DNA from: Undibacterium piscinae
GTDB lineage: Bacteria; Pseudomonadota; Gammaproteobacteria; Burkholderiales; Burkholderiaceae_D
Reading direction: 5' to 3'
NCBI GenBank assembly: GCA_003970805.2
Contig: CP051152.1
Span: forward strand, 4,122,345 to 4,186,344
DNA: 64,000 nucleotides
Position numbers and translations under genes: made by a program
Shown: in pieces, positions 9,543 through 17,281 of the stretch
Layout: the number at the start of each line of letters is the position of its first letter
Position numbering within the stretch: the stretch's first letter is position 1
The notes under the pieces: generated by a model
Database searches by the model: none
The model's input: the letters and a program-made list of their open reading frames with translations, nothing else
Told to the model about the DNA's origin: nothing

Positions 9543-10913
9543 TTAGCCAGCCTCGCCAAGTGTGGTTTGCACGGTGCTGATTCCCAGTTCGGCGCTGTCG
9601 ATGCCGGTACGCAGGTGTATCACGCTATTGGCCTTGATATCTTTACTCGAACGTATCAGTTTGCCCTTATGGTCGCTCAGGATCGCATAGCCACGCTCGA
9701 GGGTTCTCTGCGGATTGAGTAACTCCAGTTGTGTCTGTAAATTGTCCAGCGTACGGCGGTTTTGTTGTAGCTGGCGCTGCGTGGCATCGGTAAGCCGACG
9801 CTGGGCAGCTTCAAGATGCAGGCGGGCGGTCGCGCAGTCTGGTCGTCTGGCGGCCAGACGCGCCTGCCATTGCCCGAGTATTGTCTGCGCCTGTTGTAGC
9901 GGCATATGGCTGGCATAGCGCAGGCGTTGTGAGCAATTTTGCAGTTGCAGGCGTTTGCCGGCAATCGCGGCCAGCGGGCTAAGCAGGCGGCGCGCAGACC
10001 AGTCCAGGGTTTGCGCCTGGTTTGTCAGTAGTCTTTGCATGCTGCGTTGCAAAGAGCTTTGGCTTTGCTTTAACTGCTCCAGCCAGTCGGCACGCGCGCT
10101 TGCCGCCAGTTCGGCCGCAGCGGTCGGGGTAGGGGCGCGCATGTCGGCGGCAAAGTCGGCAATCGTAAAGTCCGTCTCGTGCCCGACCCCGCTGATGACC
10201 GGCATGCTGCAATGGGCAATCGTACGCGCCACGATTTCAGCGTTAAACGACCACAGGTCCTCTATGCTGCCGCCGCCGCGACAAACCAGCAGTACATCAC
10301 ATTCTTCGCGGGCCGAGGCGGTGGCGATAGCTTGCGCGATTTTCTCCGCTGAGCCTTCACCTTGCACCGGAGTCGGATACAAAATCACTTCTATATGCGG
10401 TGCGCGCCGGTGCAAGGTCGTGAGTATGTCGCGTAAGGCCGCCGCCTGTGGGCTGGTGACTATTCCTATGCGTCGTACGAAGGCGGGAATGGTGCGTTTG
10501 TTGGCTGTGTCGAACAGGCCTTCACTGGCTAGCCGCGCCTTGAGTTGTAAAAAAGCTTCATACAGGTTGCCGACCCCGGCCCGGCGTATCGCTTCCACGT
10601 TGATCTGATAATCGCCGCGCGGCGCATACAGGCTCACCAGCGCGCGCACTTCCACCTTATCGCCTTCGCGCGGGGCAAAATCGGCATATTGGGCACGCCC
10701 GCGAAACATCACCGCCTTCACCTGCGCCGCGCTGTCTTTCAGGGTGAAATACCAATGTCCCGATGCGGCGCGGGTGAAATTGGAAATCTCTCCGGAAACC
10801 CAGGTCAGCGGGATGTTGCGCTCCAGAAGTTGCGCAACCGCTTGGTTGAGCGCGGAGACTGTGATGACAGAGCCGGTGGCAATTGGGTTAGTCAAACGGG
10901 ATTGAGGAATCAT
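9543..10913 (-). CDS. xseA: Exodeoxyribonuclease VII large subunit
   Basis: 456 residues, family length. The N-terminal OB-fold (about residues 18-115, including [20 protein letters not shown] and MFRGRA) binds single-stranded DNA. The catalytic domain follows with [32 protein letters not shown] and [31 protein letters not shown] long coiled-coil C-terminal region binds XseB. Exonuclease VII degrades single-stranded DNA from both ends to acid-soluble oligonucleotides in repair and mismatch correction. The small subunit XseB is not in the window. The start at ATG 10913 has only a weak ribosome binding site. The gene is divergent from exbB, with the DnaA/IHF repeat array between. Confidence 0.95.
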   Translation of the reverse strand: MIPQSRLTNPIATGSVITVSALNQAVAQLLERNIPLTWVSGEISNFTRAASGHWYFTLKDSAAQVKAVMFRGRAQYADFAPREGDKVEVRALVSLYAPRGDYQINVEAIRRAGVGNLYEAFLQLKARLASEGLFDTANKRTIPAFVRRIGIVTSPQAAALRDILTTLHRRAPHIEVILYPTPVQGEGSAEKIAQAIATASAREECDVLLVCRGGGSIEDLWSFNAEIVARTIAHCSMPVISGVGHETDFTIADFAADMRAPTPTAAAELAASARADWLEQLKQSQSSLQRSMQRLLTNQAQTLDWSARRLLSPLAAIAGKRLQLQNCSQRLRYASHMPLQQAQTILGQWQARLAARRPDCATARLHLEAAQRRLTDATQRQLQQNRRTLDNLQTQLELLNPQRTLERGYAILSDHKGKLIRSSKDIKANSVIHLRTGIDSAELGISTVQTTLGEAG

Positions 10914-11079
10914 AAGGGCTGTAGGGCTAAAAGCTGTCCACAGAAGCGTGGAATGGCCGCCAGAATGTCATTAAGCCCGGCTGATGTCAAAAAAAATCTG
11001 GATATTTTATGTAAGTGCTTGATTTTTATAGTAGAAGTTATTCTGCCTATCGTTTTGGCAGGACTATAAATGCCTTATG

Positions 11080-11144
11080 AATCAAGGACTTCGGGGTGCT
11101 GAAAGTTACTTATGCACAAACTTATCCACAAAATCTGTGGAAAA
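11080..11144 (+). repeat. Array module 1 (IHF-like site + DnaA boxes)
   Basis: IHF-like AATCAAGGACTTC (last base deviates), perfect TTATCCACA at 11122-11130, inverse box TGTGGAAAA at 11136 (8/9 match as TTTTCCACA). Confidence 0.75.
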
Positions 11145-11218
11145 TCTGAACTTGGGATGCGTGGCAATAGCGGTTTGTGCGCTGCCATATTTAGTGGCAG
11201 ATAGGAAATATTGAGTAA

Positions 11219-11282
11219 AATCAATAGCTTAGTTTTGTTTGTAAGGCTTGCACACAATCTTATCCACAAAATATGTGTAGAA
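11219..11282 (+). repeat. Array module 2
   Basis: Perfect IHF consensus AATCAATAGCTTA, perfect TTATCCACA at 11260-11268, inverse box TGTGTAGAA at 11274 (7/9), extra direct half-box TTGCACACA at 11248. A second inverse box (TGTGGATAT) lies at 11293. Confidence 0.85.
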
Positions 11283-11388
11283 ATTCCTGTCTGTGGATAT
11301 GTTACTTGCTGTTATCTTAATTTTTTTATCGGAAAGGGTAAAAAACCTAGGCTGCCTAAATAGTTTGCATGAGATAAAAAATTATTTA

Positions 11389-11452
11389 AATCAATTACTT
11401 AGCCTGATCTAATGGGCTTCTTCACAATGTTATCCACAAAATATGTGTAGAA
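11389..11452 (+). repeat. Array module 3
   Basis: Perfect IHF consensus AATCAATTACTTA, perfect TTATCCACA at 11430-11438, inverse box TGTGTAGAA at 11444, further inverse box TGTGGATAT at 11454. An AT-rich run precedes it (11370-11390). Confidence 0.85.
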
Positions 11453-11557
11453 CTGTGGATATATGCTATTTGGGCTTTAAAACTTTCTTTTAATTATTTA
11501 AATCATATAAAACCGCGCTCTTGCCACTTTCTTGAGCAGGACTGTAATTTTCAATGA

Positions 11558-11621
11558 AATCATGGACTTAGGGATTGCAGCATCGCTTGTACACAATCTT
11601 GTCCACAAAATGTGTGCAGAA
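11558..11621 (+). repeat. Array module 4
   Basis: IHF-like AATCATGGACTTA (one mismatch), TTGTCCACA at 11599-11607 (8/9), direct TTGTACACA at 11587 (7/9), inverse TGTGCAGAA at 11613. Confidence 0.8.
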
Positions 11622-11728
11622 AAAAGAGATACTTGCAAACGGGAGTGCCGATTTTTACGCTCATCCACAAATGAGAGTGCGGGGTTTTTAGCTGCCTATT
11701 TTGGTGGCACTCTTAAAATAGTCAATTA

Positions 11729-11792
11729 AATCAATCGCTTAGTTAGTAAGCGGGGGCTTGTGCACAATCTTGTCCACATAATATGTGCAGAA
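11729..11792 (+). repeat. Array module 5
   Basis: Perfect IHF consensus AATCAATCGCTTA, TTGTCCACA at 11770-11778 (8/9), inverse TGTGCAGAA at 11784. Confidence 0.82.
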
Positions 11793-12064
11793 TGTGTGTC
11801 GATGACCAGTCATCCTGCGATGCACTGGTTCGCGCAAGCTCAAAAAGGGTTTTGATTTTTTTTTTCACGATTAAACGCATATCGTGGATTTTCTATGCCC
11901 CGATGTTTGTTGGTGCTGCTTGATGTTGGTTGGTGTTGTGCAGAAAATGCTTTTTTATTCAATTTAGTGAGAAACACTATCTTTGGCCGGCCCTTGGCAA
12001 AAAAACGGCGAAGCTAAAAGGCCGCTATTGCCTGATTATTGTGCAGAGGTATTTTATTGAATGA

Positions 12065-12128
12065 AATCAATTGCTTAGTGTTTTAGTTAAGGCTTGCACA
12101 CAATCTTATCCACATTAGCTGTGCAGAA
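12065..12128 (+). repeat. Array module 6
   Basis: Perfect IHF consensus AATCAATTGCTTA, perfect TTATCCACA at 12106-12114, inverse TGTGCAGAA at 12120. It follows module 5 by 336 bp, two periods. Confidence 0.85.
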
Positions 12129-12234
12129 AAAAGGCGCGGAAGTATAAAAAATGCTTTTTTAATAGTTTTTTGAGCCGGGTCAGCTCGTTTCCGGCCTCTG
12201 CCTATTTTCTTTGCACTTGATGTTTTATCTTTAA

Positions 12235-12298
12235 AATCAATCGCTTAGTTTTAACTCCAGCACTTCCTAACAATGTTATCCACAATTAATGTGCGAAA
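12235..12298 (+). repeat. Array module 7
   Basis: Perfect IHF consensus AATCAATCGCTTA, perfect TTATCCACA at 12276-12284, inverse half-box TGTGCGAAA at 12290. Confidence 0.85.
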
Positions 12299-12403
12299 CT
12301 ATGAAGTTATGCACGAAAGCATAAACTTGCCTGGTTTTTAGCCTGGGAAAGAGTCGGAATGCTGCTGTGCCACATTCTTGAGCAGCCATCTGATAGTGAT
12401 TAA

Positions 12404-12467
12404 AATCAATGACTTAAGGCATTTTTTTGCGTTTGTACACAATATTGTCCACATATTATGTGTAGAA
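12404..12467 (+). repeat. Array module 8
   Basis: Perfect IHF consensus AATCAATGACTTA, TTGTCCACA at 12445-12453 (8/9), direct TTGTACACA at 12433, inverse TGTGTAGAA at 12459. Confidence 0.83.
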
Positions 12468-12574
12468 CATTGGGTGTTTTTATCTGGTATAGAGGTAGTC
12501 GCTATGGCATTGCATTTGGACTATGAGCGGTAGTGCGCTGAGTAATTCTTTGGCATGGGGATTACTTCTTTTAG

Positions 12575-12638
12575 AATCAATGACTTACCTTTGTTTTTGT
12601 AAGATATCCACAGTTTTTCACACAGAATTTGTGTAAAA
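12575..12638 (+). repeat. Array module 9 (degenerate main box)
   Basis: Perfect IHF consensus AATCAATGACTTA. The expected box position 12616 carries only TTTCACACA, but an intact-core box ATATCCACA lies 12 bp earlier (12604-12612). The inverse box TGTGTAAAA sits at the expected 12630. Confidence 0.7.
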
Positions 12639-12778
12639 CATCCTGATTTGCTGTGTGCGAGTCGCTGGAAGTAAGGCACCCTAAAATTTCCGGTGATTTC
12701 AATCGCAGCCACTTGCTCATAGAGACACACTGCGCTACATTGCGGGGTTAGATTCACACCCCTCTTTAGGAGTTTCAT

Positions 12779-13384
12779 TTGTTCGCCATTATTCAAGCTG
12801 CTGGTTGGCCTATCTATTTTTTACTCATCGCCTCGATTATTGCGCTGGCATTGATACTTGAACGTACTTTGTCTCTGCGACGTGAGCGCATACTGCCGAA
12901 AACCTTGCTCGATGAGGTTATTCGCGTCTACCACTCAGGCAAAATCAAGCAGGAAGTGATAGACCAGCTTGCCGGTAATTCGCCTTTGGGAAAAGTGTTG
13001 GCGGCCGGATTGCGCAATGTTGACGCGCCGCGCGAAGTCATGAAGGAATCGATAGAGGAAGCCGGACGCGGCGTTGCGCATGAGCTGGAGCGTTTCCTGA
13101 CAACGCTGGGTACGATCGCCTCGCTGGCGCCGTTGATGGGCTTGTTCGGTACGGTGGTGGGGATGATAGAAATTTTTGGCTCCCAGACTTCTTCTGGCGC
13201 CAACCCGGCACAACTGGCGCATGGTATTTCCGTGGCCTTGTACAACACTGGCTTTGGTTTGCTGATCGCTATGCCAGCCTTGATTTTTTACCGTCATTTC
13301 CGCGCACTGGTTGATACCCTGGTGGTCGATATGGAACAACAGGCGGTAAAGTTTGTCGATACTGTTCACAGCGCGAGAAAATAA
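12779..13384 (+). CDS. exbB: ExbB/TolQ/MotA-family proton channel subunit
   Basis: 201 residues. It forms the proton-conducting inner-membrane complex that energises outer-membrane transport with ExbD and TonB. Three membrane segments are visible: residues about 9-27 (GWPIYFLLIASIIALALIL), about 113-135 (LGTIASLAPLMGLFGTVVGM) and about 155-178. The LAPLMGLFGTVVGM motif is the MotA/TolQ/ExbB signature. The start is a TTG at 12779, decided by AGGAG six bases upstream; no ATG is available nearby. It is followed one base later by exbD, as an operon. No tonB is in the window, so ExbB versus TolQ is judged from the short length and the pairing; tolA, tolB and pal are absent. Confidence 0.88.
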   Translation: MFAIIQAAGWPIYFLLIASIIALALILERTLSLRRERILPKTLLDEVIRVYHSGKIKQEVIDQLAGNSPLGKVLAAGLRNVDAPREVMKESIEEAGRGVAHELERFLTTLGTIASLAPLMGLFGTVVGMIEIFGSQTSSGANPAQLAHGISVALYNTGFGLLIAMPALIFYRHFRALVDTLVVDMEQQAVKFVDTVHSARK

Positions 13385-13385
13385 G

Positions 13386-13835
13386 ATGAATTTTCGCAAA
13401 GGCAAGGGCAGGGAAGACCCCGAGATTAACCTGATTCCTTTTATCGACGTGTTGTTGGTGATTTTGATTTTTCTGATGGTAACGACCACTTACAGTCGTT
13501 TTACCGAGCTACAGATCACATTGCCAACGGCAGACGCAGAAAAAGCGCAGGATAAGCCGAATCAAATCGAGATCGGCATTGATGCGCAGGGACGTTACAA
13601 GATCAATAACCAGGCAGTGTCATTTCTCGATACCGCAACCCTGGCGAATGATCTTAAGCAGGCTGCCGGTGCCATGGATGCCGCTAAAGATGGCGCGCAG
13701 CATGATCCTATCGTCATCATTAACGCTGATCGTGCCGCTACGCATCAGTCAGTGATTGATGTTCTGGAAGCGGCGCGCGTGGCCGGACTGGCGAAAGTCA
13801 CTTTCGCGGCGCAAGCCTCGGGTAAATCCAGGTAA
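13386..13835 (+). CDS. exbD: ExbD/TolR-family biopolymer transport protein
   Basis: 149 residues. A short cytoplasmic start (MNFRKGKGREDPEINLIPFIDV) precedes a single membrane helix (about 18-36, VLLVILIFLMVTTTY) with the conserved Asp of PFIDVLLVILI that carries protons. A periplasmic domain follows (about 45-149) with VIINADRAATHQSVIDVLEAAR, typical of ExbD/TolR. It partners with the ExbB channel encoded one base upstream. Unlike TolR it lacks the extended C-terminal region, which supports the ExbD assignment. About 160 bases separate it from lpxK, with an AT-rich promoter-like tract at 13930-13980. Confidence 0.88.
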   Translation: MNFRKGKGREDPEINLIPFIDVLLVILIFLMVTTTYSRFTELQITLPTADAEKAQDKPNQIEIGIDAQGRYKINNQAVSFLDTATLANDLKQAAGAMDAAKDGAQHDPIVIINADRAATHQSVIDVLEAARVAGLAKVTFAAQASGKSR

Positions 13836-13996
13836 GTCCGGGTAAATCTCAGCTAAATCTTAGTGTAATCTCAGGGGAGTATGGACGTATGCTGCCCTGA
13901 GACGCCCTACTAATATGCGCCTCTCAATGTAATTTTTGATACTAGGTGGGAGTATAATGTGCTCCCCGTAGTTTTCATTTATCCGGAGTATTTTTC

Positions 13997-15010
13997 TTGC
14001 GTGCTCTTCTCGAAGCAGCTTTACTACGTGCTTGGTTGAGGCGCGGCTTGCTGGCCTGTTTGCTATGGCCGGTTTCCAAGCTGTTTCAACTGATCATACA
14101 ATTTCGCCTTGGGCTGATCATGCTCGGCTATAAGCGCCAGACGCGGCTGGACGTGCCTGTGATTGTGGTCGGCAATATTTTTCTCGGCGGCACCGGCAAG
14201 ACGCCATTGGTGATCTGGCTGGCGCAACAATTAAAGCGGGCGGGTAAAACGCCGGGCGTGATTTCGCGCGGCTATGGCGCTAGCGCTGAAACCATTTCTG
14301 AAGTACGGCCCGATTCACTGGCCAGCGTGGTCGGTGATGAGCCTTTGCTGATCGCCTTGCGCGGCGCTTGCCCGGTGATGGTCGGGCGCGACCGGGTAGC
14401 CGCGGCACGTGCCTTGCTGGCCGCTTACCCCGCTACCGATGTGATTATTTCTGATGACGGTTTGCAGCACTACGCGCTGGCACGTGATGTCGAGATATTG
14501 ATGTTCGATCAGCGCGGCGTGGGCAATGGCTGGTTGTTGCCGGCCGGCCCCTTGCGCGAACCGGTTCAGCGGCGCCGTGACTTTACCGTGCTCAATGCAC
14601 CGGCGGGGGTAGCGGTTGCCGGCATCCATGAAAATGCGATGCGTATGCAGTTGGTGCCCGATAAGCTGTTTTGTTTGAGTGCTCCCGGCCAGACGACGAG
14701 CTTGGCGCAGCTTGCCGGGCAACGGATTACGGCGGCGGCGGGAATTGGCCATCCGCAACGCTATTTTGCGATGTTGCGCGCAGCCGGATTGCAGTTTGCC
14801 GAGCTTGCCTTGAATGACCATCATGCCTTTTCGGCGGAGTCTTTTCGCAATGTTGATGCTGATATCATCCTGATCACTGAAAAGGATGCAGTAAAATGTC
14901 GCCAGATAGCCGAACTGCGAAATGACGCGCGCATCTGGGTAGTGCCAGTGAGCGCACAACTTGACGCCGGTTTTTTGGCGCAACTACTTACTATGATTTC
15001 GGAGAAATAA
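13997..15010 (+). CDS. lpxK: Tetraacyldisaccharide 4'-kinase
   Basis: 337 residues. LpxK phosphorylates the 4' position of the lipid A disaccharide precursor at the inner face of the inner membrane. A hydrophobic, basic N-terminus ([19 protein letters not shown]) serves as a membrane anchor. The P-loop is [20 protein letters not shown], followed by [38 protein letters not shown] and a C-terminal [13 protein letters not shown] motif ([12 protein letters not shown]), all characteristic. The first in-frame codon is TTG 13997, with GGAG nine bases upstream; no in-frame ATG gives the full N-terminal anchor. It sits in the lpxK-Trm112-kdsB operon with gaps of 1 and 3 bases. Confidence 0.93.
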   Translation: MRALLEAALLRAWLRRGLLACLLWPVSKLFQLIIQFRLGLIMLGYKRQTRLDVPVIVVGNIFLGGTGKTPLVIWLAQQLKRAGKTPGVISRGYGASAETISEVRPDSLASVVGDEPLLIALRGACPVMVGRDRVAAARALLAAYPATDVIISDDGLQHYALARDVEILMFDQRGVGNGWLLPAGPLREPVQRRRDFTVLNAPAGVAVAGIHENAMRMQLVPDKLFCLSAPGQTTSLAQLAGQRITAAAGIGHPQRYFAMLRAAGLQFAELALNDHHAFSAESFRNVDADIILITEKDAVKCRQIAELRNDARIWVVPVSAQLDAGFLAQLLTMISEK

Positions 15011-15011
15011 T

Positions 15012-15194
15012 ATGGACGCACGCTTGCTGGATATTTTGGTTTGTCCTTTGTGCAAGGGACCGCTGGTATATGACAAGACCGCGCAAGAATTGGTATGCAA
15101 TGCCGATGCGCTGGCTTACCCGATACGTGATGGAATTCCTATTATGTGGGCGGATCAGGCCCGCAGTCTGGCGGCCACTGAACGGGCGAAGTAA
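15012..15194 (+). CDS. Trm112 family protein (YcaR-like zinc-ribbon)
   Basis: 60 residues, begins [18 protein letters not shown], with CPLC and later [20 protein letters not shown]: the standard Trm112/UPF0434 fold. It is a small cytoplasmic protein. Eukaryotic and archaeal members activate methyltransferases; the bacterial role is unsettled. It is encoded between lpxK and kdsB in many Proteobacteria, as here. Only three of the four zinc cysteines of classical ribbons are present (CPLC plus C in LVC), as is common in bacterial members. Confidence 0.93.
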   Translation: MDARLLDILVCPLCKGPLVYDKTAQELVCNADALAYPIRDGIPIMWADQARSLAATERAK

Positions 15195-15197
15195 GCG

Positions 15198-15944
15198 ATG
15201 AGTTTTATCGTCATTATTCCCGCTAGGATGGCGTCGAGTCGCCTGCCGAATAAGCCTCTGGCTGATCTGGGCGGTAAGCCCATGGTGGTACGCACCGCTG
15301 AGCGGGCGCTGTTGTCGGGCGCTAGCCAGATCATGGTGGCGACTGATCATGCCGATATTCTTGCCGCCTGTGAAACGCATGGCATTCCTGCCTGCATGAC
15401 ACGTGCCGATCACCCTTCCGGGACCGATAGAATTGCCGAAGTTGCCGCAGCCATGGGTCTGGCAGACGATGCGGTGGTGGTCAACGTGCAGGGCGATGAA
15501 CCTTTGATTGATCCGGCCCTGATCGCCGCAACTGCGGCATTAGTGAGCGCTAGCGTACCGATGGCGACTGCCGCCCATGCTTTGCATGAAGTGCAGGATG
15601 TGTTTAACCCCAATGTCGTTAAGGTGGTGCTGGATAAGGCCGGGCGCGCCATGTATTTTTCGCGCGCAACCATCCCTTGGCATCGCGATGCTTTCGCACT
15701 GGCCAAGGATGTGTTGCCTGCCGGCTATGCCCCATTGCGGCATATAGGTTTGTATGCATATCGCAACGATTTCCTGCAATCCTATCCTTTGCTGGAAATC
15801 TCACCGGTCGAGCAAATCGAGGCTCTGGAGCAATTGCGCGTGCTATGGAATGGTCATGCGATTGCGGTCCATGTGAGTGATGCCAGCCCTGCACCAGGAG
15901 TCGATACGCAGGAAGATTTAGATAGGGTAAGGCAGTTTTATTGA
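15198..15944 (+). CDS. kdsB: 3-deoxy-manno-octulosonate cytidylyltransferase
   Basis: 248 residues. KdsB couples CTP to Kdo, giving CMP-Kdo for lipopolysaccharide inner core synthesis in the cytoplasm. Seen: the nucleotide-binding start [63 protein letters not shown]-type [23 protein letters not shown] and [18 protein letters not shown]. All are family hallmarks. It is the last gene of the lpxK operon. About 290 bases of AT-rich sequence with a TTGCAT/ATGCAA inverted repeat (15985-16000) separate it from adk. Confidence 0.96.
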   Translation: MSFIVIIPARMASSRLPNKPLADLGGKPMVVRTAERALLSGASQIMVATDHADILAACETHGIPACMTRADHPSGTDRIAEVAAAMGLADDAVVVNVQGDEPLIDPALIAATAALVSASVPMATAAHALHEVQDVFNPNVVKVVLDKAGRAMYFSRATIPWHRDAFALAKDVLPAGYAPLRHIGLYAYRNDFLQSYPLLEISPVEQIEALEQLRVLWNGHAIAVHVSDASPAPGVDTQEDLDRVRQFY

Positions 15945-16208
15945 AGTGCCGACCGGTAATTTCACGCAAAATCGCCTGATATCGTTGCATATCGATGCAA
16001 TAGCGTGACAAAGCATCAATAAACTAAAAATCTGTGGTAAGTTTCGTGAAAAGATTCTGTGATATTACTAGTGCAAAATAAAATAAATAATAAAAAAGAG
16101 TCATTAGAAATATCAAATGAAATATCAAATCAAGTAATTGGCATGTTGATAAAATGGTCGTTTTATTTGCCAGCTTATCATTAGGCATGCACGCAAAAAT
16201 TTAAATAA

Positions 16209-16889
<681 letters not shown>

Positions 16890-16900
16890 ACCAAAAACTA

Positions 16901-16928
16901 AAGCGGACGTAAATGTCCGCTTTTTTTT
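16901..16928 (+). terminator. Rho-independent terminator of adk
   Basis: AAAGCGGAC (16901-16909) pairs with GTCCGCTTT (16916-16924), loop of 6, followed by a run of T. Confidence 0.9.
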
Positions 16929-17124
16929 CGCCAAAATGTTTGCAAAAAAGATTTTCAGTTCTTCAATTCCCTGATGTCAGCAGCCGAGCCTGGCTCTATT
17001 GCAATAAGTCGCACTAAGTTGCACTAAGGCTCCATCCGTAGGGGCGGCGTAATCAGACGGAAGTAAGTTTTCTTGTGTTACATCTTAGGGCATGGGCTGG
17101 TAGCGCCAAGTAATTTGTTCTTGG

Positions 17125-17206
17125 GTCGTTGTTATTGTTTGTTGTTATTGAGTTGTTATTGGGTTGTTATTGGGTTGTTGTTATTGTGTTATTGTTGTTG
17201 TATTAC
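17125..17206 (+). repeat. TTGTTATTG-type low-complexity repeat upstream of hppA
   Basis: Within the 390 bases between adk and hppA lies an 80-base pyrimidine-poor run built of GTTGTTATTG/GGTTGTTATT units (at least six partial copies). The plus strand carries almost only T and G with some A. The rest of the gap (16930-17124) shows no gene. The run lies in the presumed 5' untranslated region of hppA. Confidence 0.7.
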
Positions 17207-17281
17207 TTCGTCGCTTTGTATCTTCAGGCTTTTCTGGCATTACCCATGCAAGAGGAAGCCATCACAATAGGAGGATTCAAC

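Larger units (their letters stand above)
11080..12638 (+). repeat. Array of nine IHF-site/DnaA-box modules with about 170-bp period
   Basis: The gene-free tract 10914-12778 holds nine modules in one orientation. Each starts with a match to the IHF consensus WATCAANNNNTTR (typical form AATCAATNRCTTA). A 9-mer equal or close to the DnaA box TTATCCACA starts 40 bp after the ATCAA of that site (41 in module 1). A degenerate DnaA box in inverse orientation (TGTGYAGAA) begins 14 bp after the start of the main box; a weaker direct box (TTGYACACA) begins 12 bp before it in several modules. Box starts: 11122, 11260, 11430, 11599, 11770, 12106, 12276, 12445, 12616. Steps are 138, 170, 169, 171, 336, 170, 169, 171, so one module (expected near 11938) is lost. 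The roughly 105 bp between modules are not conserved. No dnaA, dnaN, gyrB or rpmH is near. Function is inferred only: DnaA titration or inactivation (datA-like), or a replication origin. Confidence 0.85.

Noticed and set aside
9955..10608. Long plus-strand frame opposite xseA
   Set aside because: A shadow of the xseA coding sequence in another frame, with no recognisable protein features; xseA is certain.
11532..11729. Open frames inside the array (for example 11532-11729, 11075-11269, 12521-12796) as genes
   Set aside because: No ribosome binding site, no homology, and they run through the repeat modules. They result from low stop-codon density.
11080..12638. A CRISPR array in the 170-bp repeat tract
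   Set aside because: Repeat units are 64 bp of two conserved blocks with spacers of about 105 bp, not 25-40 bp repeats with similar-length spacers, and the repeats are sites for known proteins. No cas genes are nearby.
10914..12778. Canonical chromosomal origin oriC
   Set aside because: dnaA, dnaN, gyrB, rpmH and gidA are absent and no clear AT-rich 13-mer cluster stands next to the boxes. It is kept only as one hypothesis for the array.
14315..14983. Minus-strand frames opposite lpxK and kdsB
   Set aside because: They are shadows of certain genes in the opposite strand, with no domain features.
15985..16000. TTGCAT/ATGCAA inverted repeat after kdsB as a terminator
   Set aside because: Only six base pairs and no T-run; too weak to call.
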